A stretch of DNA of 64,000 bases, from positions 1 to 64,000 of the forward strand of contig JAJEEM010000022.1 of the NCBI GenBank assembly GCA_022820995.1, read 5' to 3'. The DNA is from Gemmatimonadota bacterium (GTDB taxonomy: Bacteria > Gemmatimonadota > Gemmatimonadetes > Palauibacterales > Palauibacteraceae). The translations under genes were made by a program, and so were the position numbers. The notes below the pieces were generated by a model. It saw nothing but the letters and a program-made list of their open reading frames with translations. It was not told where the DNA came from and did not search any database. This document shows, one piece after another, positions 1 through 10,575 of this stretch (position 1 is its first letter; each line of letters starts with the position of its first letter).

Positions 1-615
1 CACGCCGGCGGCGCCGGTCACGCCGAGCGGCGGAAGCGGCGCCGGAAAGGCGGTGCGCCACGGCGCGCCCAGCGCCGCGGCGGCGGAGAACGTAGGCTGC
101 GGCCGCAGCAGGGCGGCGGCGGAGATCGCCAGAAGCATGAGCGCCACGGCGACGCCCGAACGGCGAATCCGCCGCTTCCAGCCCGGGCCGGTGACCGGCA
201 GCAGTTCGCGCGACGCGACCTTCCCCAGCGCCTCGGATACGCGCGTGCGGTGGAGAGCGGCCAATCCGGCGCCTGCCGCGGCCTCTGCCCCTTCCAGTTC
301 GATCGCGGAGCGGACATCGCCGGCCCCCAGTCCCGCCGCAACGTCCGCCTCCTCCGCCACCGCGTGCGGACGCAGTGCGTGCCAGATGCGGCGGGCGATC
401 CACACCAGCCCGGCGAGGCCGACCCAAAGCACGAGGGCGAGCACGAGCGGGACGAGCGAGCCACGGCCTTCCCGGGCGGACACCGGGAGCAGGGAAAGGA
501 CGAGGATCAGCGCGCCGCCCAGCGTAACGGCCGAAGCCGCCGCTGTCCCGGCGACGCGCGCCCGCGCCGCTGCGCAGGCGGCGGCCAGCCGTTCGAAGCC
601 GAATCCGTCACTCAT
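1..615 (-). CDS. Membrane protein, DUF4175-like, N-terminal part only (runs off the window)
   Basis: The frame is open from ATG at 615 to the window edge, giving 205 codons with no stop, so the gene is cut by the window and not shown to be broken. Two hydrophobic helices lie near residues 26-45 and 53-73, a charged stretch follows, and a third helix is at about 153-170 with an Ala/Pro-rich segment after it. This arrangement resembles the start of the large DUF4175 membrane proteins, but that is a topology match only. The start ATG overlaps the rsmI stop as ATGA, so the two genes are probably translated together. Function unknown. Confidence 0.65.
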   Translation of the reverse strand, partial: MSDGFGFERLAAACAAARARVAGTAAASAVTLGGALILVLSLLPVSAREGRGSLVPLVLALVLWVGLAGLVWIARRIWHALRPHAVAEEADVAAGLGAGDVRSAIELEGAEAAAGAGLAALHRTRVSEALGKVASRELLPVTGPGWKRRIRRSGVAVALMLLAISAAALLRPQPTFSAAAALGAPWRTAFPAPLPPLGVTGAAGV

Positions 616-1457
616 TCCGAGGGCGCCTCTTGAACCTGCAAGCTCACGCGATAGGCCTCATTCCGGCTCAGACCGAACTCCGCAGCCAGGCGGTCGGCAA
701 TCTCGCGCCGCCGCAGGCCATCGCGCGACCAATGTCGCGCCTCTTCCATCAGGACCGCCAGATCGGGCGCTTCGTTGCCTGCCTCGCCCCGTCCGAAGAC
801 GATCGTCACCTCACCCCTGACCTCGCGCGCGGCGAACGCCGTCGCCAGCTCGCGTACGGATCCGGCCATGGTCTCCTCGTGCAGCTTCGTCAGTTCCCGG
901 CAGACGACGGCGGCTCGCTCGCCCAGGCCCGCTTCCGACAATTCTTCGAGGAGCGCGACCAACCGCCCCGGCGCCTCGAAGGCGACTGCGGTGTCCACAC
1001 ATGAGCGGAGGCCGACGATCCAGGCGGCACGTTCGCCGCCCCGCCGGGGGGCGAATCCGAGAAAGTGAAACCGGTCCGCCGGAAATCCGGACACGGAGAG
1101 CGCCGCCAGCACGGCGGAAGGACCGGGTACGGCAAGCACCTCATGCCCCGCCTCGCGGGCGGCGGCGACCGCCCGGCAGCCCGGGTCGGACACGGTCGGC
1201 GTCCCCGCGTCGGACACCAGCGCCGCCGAGCGTCCCGCGCCGAGGGCCGCGAGCAACTCCTCCACCCGTGCCCGCTCGTTGTGCATGTGCAGTGACCGCA
1301 CCGGGACGTTCGCCTTCAGCCGCGCGAGCAGCGTACCCGTGCGCCGCGTGTCTTCCGCGTAACAAACATCGACCGAACGGAGAACCACGACCGCGCGCCG
1401 CGGCATGTCGTCCAGATTGCCGATCGGCGTGCCGACCACGTAGAGCGTTCCCGTCAC
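612..1457 (-). CDS. rsmI: 16S rRNA (cytidine1402-2'-O)-methyltransferase RsmI
   Basis: This SAM-dependent tetrapyrrole-methylase-fold enzyme 2'-O-methylates C1402 in the decoding centre of 16S rRNA. The 281-residue product begins with the family signature GTPIGNLDD at residues 9-17, followed by [10 protein letters not shown] at 35-44 and [12 protein letters not shown] at 82-93. The length matches the family. It follows trxA by 105 bp on the same strand and overlaps the downstream membrane-protein gene by ATGA. The C-terminal 40 residues are helical and charged, as in other RsmI proteins. Confidence 0.95.
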   Translation of the reverse strand: MTGTLYVVGTPIGNLDDMPRRAVVVLRSVDVCYAEDTRRTGTLLARLKANVPVRSLHMHNERARVEELLAALGAGRSAALVSDAGTPTVSDPGCRAVAAAREAGHEVLAVPGPSAVLAALSVSGFPADRFHFLGFAPRRGGERAAWIVGLRSCVDTAVAFEAPGRLVALLEELSEAGLGERAAVVCRELTKLHEETMAGSVRELATAFAAREVRGEVTIVFGRGEAGNEAPDLAVLMEEARHWSRDGLRRREIADRLAAEFGLSRNEAYRVSLQVQEAPSE

Positions 1458-1497
1458 GACACGCGTCCTCGTCTCCCGTTCGCCGCCCGATGCGCCC

Positions 1498-1530
1498 GCG
1501 CCCCCCGGAGCCGACAGGGCCGGGGGGCGC
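1498..1530 (-). terminator. GC-only hairpin between trxA and rsmI
   Basis: A perfect 11-bp inverted repeat, GCGCCCCCCGG at 1498-1508 and its complement at 1520-1530, with an 11-base loop. No U-tract follows on the minus strand, so it is not a classical intrinsic terminator. It could weaken read-through from trxA into rsmI or protect the trxA 3' end. Confidence 0.4.
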
Positions 1531-1562
1531 GAAGTGGTGGTGGCCGGTCGCGGCGCCGCACC

Positions 1563-1901
1563 TCAGGCGTGCTCGATGATCTTCTTCTCGAGAGAATCCC
1601 TGGGGTGCGCCCCCACGAGGGTGTCCACGACCTCGCCATCCCTGAAGAAGAGGATGCTCGGGATCGAGCGCACGTTGAAGCGGAACGCGGTTTGCGGGTT
1701 CGCATCCACATCGAGCTTCCCGATCGTGACGCGGCCCGCGTACTCCTGCGCGAGTTCGTCCACGATCGGCCCGACGAGCCGGCACGGACCACACCATTCC
1801 GCCCAGAAATCCACCATCGCCAGACCATCGGCGCCCTCGATCTCGTCGGCGAAATTCGCATCCGTGATCTCGACGGGCCCTCCGTTCGCAGCATCAGCCA
1901 T
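1563..1901 (-). CDS. trxA: Thioredoxin
   Basis: Small cytoplasmic thiol-disulfide oxidoreductase that reduces target protein disulfides and is recycled by thioredoxin reductase. The 112-residue product has the canonical WCGPC active site at residues 36-40 and the cis-Pro segment RSIPSILFF near residue 75. The longer open frame upstream is a shadow of the divergent epimerase gene. ATG at 1901 is chosen because AGGAG lies 7 bases before it and the length then fits thioredoxin. It is transcribed away from the epimerase gene across 177 bp. Confidence 0.96.
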   Translation of the reverse strand: MADAANGGPVEITDANFADEIEGADGLAMVDFWAEWCGPCRLVGPIVDELAQEYAGRVTIGKLDVDANPQTAFRFNVRSIPSILFFRDGEVVDTLVGAHPRDSLEKKIIEHA

Positions 1902-2078
1902 TCGAATCTCCTGTTCCTCTGCCACCCCGATCGCCCGACCGGGAGAAATCGCTTCTTCACTGGCTCCGGTGCCGGGTCCGGAATACGTTCCCGCGCGCGG
2001 GCACAGGTGAGGTGTCGTACCCCGGCGCCCCGCTCGCGTTCTCCATCGTTCAGGAACTACAACGGGTCTCCGGCCGCA

Positions 2079-2513
2079 GTGAACCAAGGCAACCGTATTC
2101 CGGGCGCGCCCATTATCGACCACGTGGGAATCGCGGTCAACTCGCTTGAGGAAGCCGTGCCGCAGTGGTCCGCCATCCTGGGCCGGCCGCCTTCCGGGGA
2201 GGAGACCGTTCCCTCGGAGGGCATTCGTGCCACCTTCTTCGGCGAGGGCTCCGGACGGATCGAGTTGCTCGCCCCCCTGACTCCGGAGTCGCCCATCGCC
2301 CGCTTCCTCCGCCGGCGCGGCCCCGGCATCCACCATGTCTGCGTCTGCGTCGACGACCTCGAGGCGGCTCTCGCGGGCGCCGAAGCGGCCGGCGCGGAAG
2401 CCATAACCCCCCGGATCCGCGTCGGCGCCGGCGGCGCCCGCATCGCGTTTCTGCATCCGCGCTCGCTGAAAGGGGTGCTCCTGGAGATGCGGGAGGATCC
2501 GGAGCGCGGGTGA
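2079..2513 (+). CDS. mce: Methylmalonyl-CoA epimerase
   Basis: Vicinal-oxygen-chelate enzyme that interconverts (R)- and (S)-methylmalonyl-CoA, needed for propionyl-CoA use with methylmalonyl-CoA mutase. The 144-residue product has the two beta-alpha-beta-beta-beta modules and the expected metal ligands: His15 (DHVGIAV), Glu62 (RIELLAP), His86 (IHHVC) and Glu136 (VLLEM). GTG at 2079 is the start that leaves almost nothing before the first strand; no strong ribosome binding site is visible. The stop overlaps the GTG of the following glycosyltransferase. The mutase is not in the window. VOC proteins are easily misnamed, but the ESPIARFL segment and spacing fit this family well. Confidence 0.85.
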   Translation: MNQGNRIPGAPIIDHVGIAVNSLEEAVPQWSAILGRPPSGEETVPSEGIRATFFGEGSGRIELLAPLTPESPIARFLRRRGPGIHHVCVCVDDLEAALAGAEAAGAEAITPRIRVGAGGARIAFLHPRSLKGVLLEMREDPERG

Positions 2514-3265
2514 CACAGGAGTTTTCCGTCATCGTGCCGACGCTCGATGAGGAAGCGCGGCTCGATGAGACGCTCCGGCGCGCCAAATCCGCTCTCGGCC
2601 CCCAGGCGGAAGTCATCGTGGTCGACGGAGGCAGCCGGGATCGCACGGCGGAGATCGCGGCTGCCCATGGCCGCGTCCTGTGGACCCGCCGGAATCGCGG
2701 CGCCCAGCTCGCCGCCGGGGCCCGCGCCGCAACCGGCCAGATTCTCGTCTTCGTGCATGCCGACACGTGGCTTCCCGACGGCGGCGCGGCGGCCATCCGC
2801 GCCGCCGTTCGCGCGGGCTCGGGGGCGGGCTGCTTCCGCTTCGCACTCCACCCGCGCGGGCGACGATGGCGCTACCGCCTGCTCGAATGGGGCGTGAACT
2901 GGCGCACCCGCCGGCTCCGCACCGCCACGGGCGATCAGGCCCTCTTCGCCACGCGCGACGCCTACGAAGCATGCGGCGGTTTCAGGGACCTTCCGCTCTT
3001 CGAAGACGTGACCTTCGTTCAGGCCGTTCGGCGGGTCACCGGCTTTCGCCTTCTCCCCCTCGCCGCGCACACTTCGAACCGGCGCTGGGAAGCCGCCTTC
3101 CTTCGCACGGTCGTCAAGCACTGGGCGCTGCGCGCGGCCTTCCTCGCAGGCGCGGATCCGCGGCGACTCAGCCGCTATCACGAACGGCCCGCGGAGGTCA
3201 CGGAATCCCGAGTCCCTCCGTCCCGATGCGCTCCACGAACCAGCGGTTCCCATCCGAAACGATGA
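2510..3265 (+). CDS. Family 2 glycosyltransferase (TIGR04283-like)
   Basis: Inverting GT-A glycosyltransferase of the short family often annotated in arsenosugar-type clusters; the real substrate here is unknown. It opens with the GT2 strand VIVPTLDEE at residues 8-16, then VVDGGSRDRT at 37-46 and a DxD-like HAD at 83-85 for nucleotide-sugar and metal binding. A conserved TGDQALF and an acidic FEDV segment follow. GTG at 2510 overlaps the mce stop (GTGA). The last 20 or so codons run into the convergent lipoprotein gene, so the tail of the 251-residue protein (polar, Arg/Pro/Ser-rich) is longer than usual for the family. Confidence 0.8.
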   Translation: MTQEFSVIVPTLDEEARLDETLRRAKSALGPQAEVIVVDGGSRDRTAEIAAAHGRVLWTRRNRGAQLAAGARAATGQILVFVHADTWLPDGGAAAIRAAVRAGSGAGCFRFALHPRGRRWRYRLLEWGVNWRTRRLRTATGDQALFATRDAYEACGGFRDLPLFEDVTFVQAVRRVTGFRLLPLAAHTSNRRWEAAFLRTVVKHWALRAAFLAGADPRRLSRYHERPAEVTESRVPPSRCAPRTSGSHPKR

Positions 3266-3667
3266 TGAACGGGACGCTCACGGCCCCGTCTCGCGTGCCC
3301 GTCAGGTCCACCACCCAGCGCGAGGCGCCGCCGGCCCCTGCGACAGGATTCGGGCGGAGTTCCCAGGCGCGCGGCGCGAGAAGGCCGGCGAGCACGAACA
3401 TCCTCTGTTCCGTCTCGGCCCTTCCCCACCGACGCTCCGCCGGGCCCTCGTCCGTTCCGAACAGCCGCGCCATGGCAGCGTAGTCGCGCAACCTCGCGGC
3501 CTCGAGAAACCGCCCGACGGCGGCCTCCGCGGACTCCGCTCCATACAGCTCCGAGCCGACCTCCGCCCCGGCGCCTGCGTGCGACGCGCAGCCGGCAAGC
3601 GCGAAACCCGCCACGGCCATGACCAGCACCGCGACGCGAACCGCGGGGCCCTCCGGGGAACTCGCCG

Positions 3668-3671
<4 letters not shown>
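3198..3671 (-). CDS. Putative lipoprotein of unknown function
   Basis: The 157-residue product has a signal peptide ending in the lipobox LAGC (hydrophobic stretch near residues 12-26, Cys at about 28), so it is probably lipid-anchored in the envelope. The rest reads like a small alpha+beta domain of the NTF2-like/DUF4878 type: a helix with FLEAARLRDYAAMARLFG, and a final strand pair with PFIIVSDGNRWFVERI. That assignment is a pattern impression only. ATG overlaps the clpB stop as ATGA, so it is co-translated with clpB. Its 3' end overlaps the convergent glycosyltransferase by 68 bp. Confidence 0.75.
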
Positions 3672-6292
<2,621 letters not shown>

Positions 6293-6490
6293 CTTCTATC
6301 CGCAGCCCTGGAGTCCTTCCCCGAGTTCCTTGGTCGAACCGCCGCCGTCGCGTTGCGGCCTCCCCGTTTCATGAGCAATTCCCATGCCCCGTCAGGCGCC
6401 GGGTTCGAGCCCCCGATCCGCCGGAACGGCGGGACGACCGCCGATGAGGCGGGAGCCGGGGTCGGCGGGAGCCCCTCCGGGTGCCACTTA

Positions 6491-6517
6491 GGCAGGGGCT
6501 TCGTGTTGACCCCTGCC
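6491..6517. promoter_or_regulatory. Operator-like inverted repeat over the -35 box of the OPT promoter
   Basis: GGCAGGGG at 6491-6498 and its exact complement CCCCTGCC at 6510-6517 are separated by 11 bases. Half-site centres are 19 bp apart, about two helical turns, and the right half overlaps the TTGACC -35 hexamer. A dimeric repressor bound here would block RNA polymerase. The binding protein is unknown. Confidence 0.45.
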
Positions 6518-6534
6518 GGACCCGCGACTAGCGT
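6506..6534 (+). promoter_or_regulatory. Sigma70-type promoter for the OPT transporter operon
   Basis: TTGACC at 6506-6511, a 17-base spacer and TAGCGT at 6529-6534. Transcription would start near 6541, leaving a leader of about 70 bases before the ATG at 6610. Confidence 0.55.
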
Positions 6535-6609
6535 CCCATCGGTCGACCCCGCCCCATGAGGATTCGATCATCTCCCGCGTCGGTCCCGGGACAATCTGGA
6601 GGGATGCCC

Positions 6610-8679
6610 ATGTCGGACCCAGCAGCCGGCGGCTCGGAACCGGGCGCGCACAAGCCGTACATTCCCGCCTCGCAGTCCCTGCCCGAGATCACGGGCAAGG
6701 CGATCGTCCTCGGCATCGTCCTCTCCGCCGTCCTTTCGGGGGCGAACGCCTACCTGGGCCTCAAGGTGGGCCTCACCGTGTCCGCGTCGATCCCGGCCGC
6801 CGTGATCTCCATGGCGATCCTCAGGATGTTCCGCGAGCACAATATCCTCGAGAACAACATCGTTCAGACAGCCGCCTCCGCGGGCGAGTCGCTGGCGGCC
6901 GGCGTGATCTTCACCCTCCCCGCCCTCATCCTCCTTCGCCACTGGGCGGGGTTTCCGTTCCTGCCCACGATGGGGATCGCGCTCTGCGGCGGAATCCTCG
7001 GCGTCCTCTTCACGATACCGCTCAGGCGGGCCCTTGTCGTGGAAGCGGATCTGCGTTTCCCCGAGGGCGTTGCGACGGCGGAGGTGCTGAAGGCCGGGGC
7101 CAGCGGCGGCTCCGGCGCGAAGCTGATCGCGCTCGGCGGCGTGGCGGCCGCGCTGCTGAAGTTCTCGCAGACGGGCCTCAAGGTCGCGGGCACCTCCATA
7201 GAACACGGCGTCACGCTCGGCCGTTCCGTGTTCGGAATCGGAAGCGATCTCTCCCCCGCCCTGCTCGGCGTCGGATACATCGTCGGGCCCCGCGTCGGCA
7301 GCCTCGTCCTCGCGGGCGGCGCGATTTCCTGGCTCCTGGGGATCCCCATCTACATGGCGATCACGGACCCCCAGGTCGTGGCCGGCGTCACGGGAGGCGC
7401 GAGCGGCTACGACGCGGCCGCCGCCATCTGGAGCGCGCAGATCCGCTTCATGGGCGTGGGCGCCATGGTCGTGGGAGGCGTGTGGGCCCTCGTTTCGCTC
7501 CTCGGCCACGTGAGAGATGGCGTGCGGTCCTCCATCGAGGCGCTGCGGGCCGCCCGGGCGGCGGAGGGCGGCCCGGCGATCGTCCGGACCGAGCGCGACA
7601 TGCCGATCAACATCGTCGGCGTCGGAACCGTGGCGCTCGCGGTGCCGATCCTCGCCGTGTTCGTGCTCGTCATCGACCGCGGCGCGCTCTCGATCACGCC
7701 CGGCCTCTACTGGCTCGTGCTCGCGCTGGGGACGGTCTTCGCGCTCCTGGCGGGGTTCCTCTTCGCCTCCGTCGCGGGCTACATGGCGGGTCTCGTGGGC
7801 TCCTCGAACAACCCGATCTCGGGCGTGACGATCGCGACGATTCTCACGATCTCCCTCATCCTCTATCTCCTGCTGGGACTGCAGGTCGACTTTACCGTCT
7901 CGGCGCCCCAGGCGCTCTCGGCGGCGGCGACGGCCATCCTCGTGGGAGCCGTCGTCGCCTGCGCCGCCGCGATCGCGGGGGACAACATGCAGGATCTGAA
8001 GGCGGGCCGGATCGTCGGCGCGACGCCCCGGCAGCAGCAGATCATGCAGCTCGTCGGCGTCACGGCCGCGGCGCTCGTCATCGCGCCGATCCTCGGCCTC
8101 CTGTTCGAGGCGTACGGGCTCGGCGGCATCCTGCCGCGCGAGGGCATGGACCCGGACGAGATGCTGCAGGCGCCGCAGGCGACGCTCATGGCTTCCGTCG
8201 CCGACGGCGTCTTTTCGCGCAATCTCCCGTGGGGGATGATCGGAATCGGAGCGCTCATCGCCGCGGGCGTGATCGCCCTGGACCAGGTCCTCAAGGCGCG
8301 CGGATCCAGCCTGAGGGTGCCGGTTCTCGCGGTCGCGGTCGGGATTTACCTGCCCATCGAACTTGAAGTCCCGATCTTCGTGGGCGGGATGGTGGCGTGG
8401 CTCGTGGGCCGGGCCGTGCGACGCGGTGGAGGGGACGAAGGCGCCGTCCAACAGGCGAACCATCGCGGTCTCCTCTTCTCTTCCGGTCTCATCACGGGAG
8501 AGGCGCTCGTCGGGATTCTCCTCGCGATCCCGTTCGCGGCCTGGCAGAGCACGGACGTGCTGAGCCTCGCGCGCTTCGCGCCGGAGGGATTCGATGCGGC
8601 CGCGGGCTGGATCGGCGCGGCGGTCGTCATCGGGTTCATATTCTGGCTGTACCGCGCCTCGCTCCGCGCTTCCGAATGA
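6610..8679 (+). CDS. OPT-family oligopeptide transporter
   Basis: Secondary transporter of the OPT superfamily, which moves small peptides or metal chelates across the inner membrane by proton coupling; the substrate cannot be read from sequence. The 689-residue product is almost entirely hydrophobic helices, with a conserved first segment SGANAYLGLKVGLTVSASIP near residues 45-64 and NNIVQTAASAGESLAAG near 100. Of two nearby ATGs, 6610 is chosen because GGAGGG at 6598-6603 is 6 bases upstream, while the ATG at 6604 is too close. Its stop overlaps the next gene's ATG (ATGA), linking it to the lipoprotein and Mla genes. Confidence 0.9.
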   Translation: MSDPAAGGSEPGAHKPYIPASQSLPEITGKAIVLGIVLSAVLSGANAYLGLKVGLTVSASIPAAVISMAILRMFREHNILENNIVQTAASAGESLAAGVIFTLPALILLRHWAGFPFLPTMGIALCGGILGVLFTIPLRRALVVEADLRFPEGVATAEVLKAGASGGSGAKLIALGGVAAALLKFSQTGLKVAGTSIEHGVTLGRSVFGIGSDLSPALLGVGYIVGPRVGSLVLAGGAISWLLGIPIYMAITDPQVVAGVTGGASGYDAAAAIWSAQIRFMGVGAMVVGGVWALVSLLGHVRDGVRSSIEALRAARAAEGGPAIVRTERDMPINIVGVGTVALAVPILAVFVLVIDRGALSITPGLYWLVLALGTVFALLAGFLFASVAGYMAGLVGSSNNPISGVTIATILTISLILYLLLGLQVDFTVSAPQALSAAATAILVGAVVACAAAIAGDNMQDLKAGRIVGATPRQQQIMQLVGVTAAALVIAPILGLLFEAYGLGGILPREGMDPDEMLQAPQATLMASVADGVFSRNLPWGMIGIGALIAAGVIALDQVLKARGSSLRVPVLAVAVGIYLPIELEVPIFVGGMVAWLVGRAVRRGGGDEGAVQQANHRGLLFSSGLITGEALVGILLAIPFAAWQSTDVLSLARFAPEGFDAAAGWIGAAVVIGFIFWLYRASLRASE

Positions 8680-9050
8680 AACGCCCGCGCCGCCACGGCG
8701 CCATCGTGCGGCCGCTACTGCTCGTGGCGGGCTTCATCGCCATCGGCTGCGGCGGGTCCGGCGGCAGCCTGGACGAAGACACGTACGTTCAGGTCATGGC
8801 GAGGCTCAGCTGGGCACGCGCGAAGTACGCGGATACCGTGGAGGGCGACTCGGTCCGGTCGGCGACGCTCGAGGCGCACGGCGTGACCGGACAGCAAATC
8901 GAGGAATTCACCGCCCGGTTCGGAGACGACCCCGGACGCATGCACCGCCTGTGGGAGGCGATCCGACTCGAGGTGGAAGTGCTTGACGGCGTTCCGCGAC
9001 CGGAATCCCAGGTGGAGGTGCCGGACGCCGAGAGGCACGAGAGCCGTTGA
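8676..9050 (+). CDS. Small putative lipoprotein upstream of MlaE
   Basis: A 124-residue protein with basic N-terminus, hydrophobic stretch at about 10-25 and a lipobox-like IAIGC, so probably an envelope lipoprotein. The mature part is short, helical and acidic, with EEFTARFGDDPGRMHRLWE near the C-terminus; I do not recognise the family. It overlaps the OPT gene by ATGA and the mlaE gene by TTGA. Its place directly before mlaE-mlaF-mlaD suggests, but does not show, a role with the lipid transporter. Confidence 0.75.
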   Translation: MKRPRRHGAIVRPLLLVAGFIAIGCGGSGGSLDEDTYVQVMARLSWARAKYADTVEGDSVRSATLEAHGVTGQQIEEFTARFGDDPGRMHRLWEAIRLEVEVLDGVPRPESQVEVPDAERHESR

Positions 9051-9832
9051 AGGCGCCGAACTTCCTCGCCGCGCCGGGTCGGTCCGCCCGCGCCGCGGCG
9101 CTCCACGCCGGAAGGGCGGGACTGCTCGGCGTCGCGACGCTCCGCGCGCTCGCCCATCCGCGCCGATACGCGCTGGAGACGGTCCACCACGCGAAGTTCA
9201 TCGGTCTCGACAGCCTCCCGCTCGTGCTGCTGATGGGCGCCCTCTCGGGCGCGGTCATGGCCCAGCAGACGATGTACCAGCTCTCGCAGGGACTCCCGAG
9301 GGAGATCGTCGCGGGCGGCGTCGTGGGCGGCATGCTCACGGAGCTGGGACCCGTACTGACGGCGGTCGTTCTCGCCGGACGCGTCGGGGCGGCGATCGGT
9401 GCCGAACTCGGCACGATGAAGGTGACGAACCAGATCGACGCGCTTCTTACGATGGGCCGGGATCCCGTCGTGGAACTCGTGGTTCCGCGGGTCGTGGCGG
9501 GAACCCTCATCCTGGTTCCGCTCGTCATGCTCGCCAACGCGATGGGGATCTTCAGCGGCTACGTGACGTCCGTCGGCATCCTCGGGCTGAGCACGGCGGA
9601 GTACGTGGATGGGGCCAAGGGATACTACCACCACGGCGCGCTGATCTTCTCGCTCGTGAAGGCGGTCGCGTACGGATTCGCGATCACGTTCATCTCGAGC
9701 CACGTGGGGCTTCGCGCGAGCGGAGGGGCGGCGGGCGTCGGCCGTACGGCGACGAGGGCGGTGGTCGCGATCATCGTCTCCATCATGGTCCTGGACACGG
9801 TGCTGGGGCCCGTGTACAAGACGCTCACGTGA
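9047..9832 (+). CDS. mlaE: MlaE-type ABC transporter permease (phospholipid transport)
   Basis: Inner-membrane permease of an MCE-type ABC system that moves phospholipids between the two membranes. The 261-residue product has the MlaE domain: helices near 55-75, a conserved central segment with GAELGTMKVTNQIDAL near residues 121-136, and further helices to the C-terminus. The start is TTG at 9047, overlapping the preceding stop (TTGA); the next ATG (MGALSG) would cut off part of the conserved domain. It is followed by the ATPase (GTGA overlap) and the MCE protein (ATGA overlap), so the MlaFED core is complete. Confidence 0.93.
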   Translation: MKAPNFLAAPGRSARAAALHAGRAGLLGVATLRALAHPRRYALETVHHAKFIGLDSLPLVLLMGALSGAVMAQQTMYQLSQGLPREIVAGGVVGGMLTELGPVLTAVVLAGRVGAAIGAELGTMKVTNQIDALLTMGRDPVVELVVPRVVAGTLILVPLVMLANAMGIFSGYVTSVGILGLSTAEYVDGAKGYYHHGALIFSLVKAVAYGFAITFISSHVGLRASGGAAGVGRTATRAVVAIIVSIMVLDTVLGPVYKTLT

Positions 9833-10575
9833 TCAGGATCATCGGCGTGCACAAGTGGCTGGGCGGACGTCCGGTCCTGCGCGGCGTCGACCTCGACGTG
9901 CGCGAACGTGAAACCCTCGCCATCATGGGGCCGTCAGGGACGGGAAAGAGCGTCCTCCTCAAACACATCGTCGGCCTCTTCGATCCGGACGCCGGAGACA
10001 TACTCGTCGACGGAATCTCGGTACCATCGGCCGACCGGGCCGAGATGGCCGCCGTTCGCACCAAGACCGCCTACGTGTTCCAGAACTCCGCCCTCTTCGA
10101 TTCCATGACGGTGCGCGGGAACCTGCTGATGGGTCTCCCGCCGGGTTTCTGCCGCGGCCGCGCGGACAGATGCGAGGAGCTCGTCCGGACCGCACTCGAT
10201 CACGTGAACCTCGAGCCGGAGGTGCTGACGCTCCTGCCGGCCGAACTCTCCGGAGGCATGCAGCGGCGGGTCGCCATCGCCCGCGCGATCATCGGAAAGC
10301 GCCGCTACGTCCTGTACGACGAGCCCACGACGGGACTGGATCCCGTCAACGCGACCCGGATCAACCGCCTGATCGCGCGCGTGAGCGAGGAAGTCGATGC
10401 GACGAGCATCGTCGTGACCCACGACGTGGAGTCCGCCTTCTTCCTGGCGGACCGGATCGCCCTCCTCTCGGACGGGGTCGTCGCGGCGGAGGGGACGCCG
10501 CAGGAATTGCGCGAGACGGACAACCGGGCGGTGCGCGGATTTCTCGACGCAGCGCCCACGCGGGGTCTCGAATGA
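9829..10575 (+). CDS. mlaF: MlaF-type ABC transporter ATP-binding protein
   Basis: Cytoplasmic ATPase powering the MCE transporter. The 248-residue product carries Walker A GPSGTGKS near residues 33-40, Q-loop VFQNSALFDSMTV near 80, signature LSGGM near 140, Walker B YVLYDEPTTGLDP near 161 and switch His VTHD near 195. FQNSALFDSMTV is typical of MlaF and its plant counterpart TGD3. GTG at 9829 overlaps the mlaE stop, and the stop overlaps the MCE-gene ATG, so the three proteins should be made together. Confidence 0.95.
   Translation: MIRIIGVHKWLGGRPVLRGVDLDVRERETLAIMGPSGTGKSVLLKHIVGLFDPDAGDILVDGISVPSADRAEMAAVRTKTAYVFQNSALFDSMTVRGNLLMGLPPGFCRGRADRCEELVRTALDHVNLEPEVLTLLPAELSGGMQRRVAIARAIIGKRRYVLYDEPTTGLDPVNATRINRLIARVSEEVDATSIVVTHDVESAFFLADRIALLSDGVVAAEGTPQELRETDNRAVRGFLDAAPTRGLE

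Larger units (their letters stand above)
6293..6609. other. Divergent intergenic region between clpB and the OPT transporter
   Basis: The 317 bp hold no credible gene; antisense frames running through are shadows. They contain the plus-strand promoter at 6506-6534, an 8-bp inverted repeat around its -35 box, and a short hairpin CCGCC-N5-GGCGG at 6418-6432. No obvious minus-strand promoter for clpB could be picked out. Confidence 0.6.

Noticed and set aside
6568-8463. 631-codon minus-strand open frame antisense to the OPT transporter
   Set aside because: Low-complexity Arg/His/Asp-rich translation, complementary to the transporter's third codon positions; no ribosome binding site or homology pattern.
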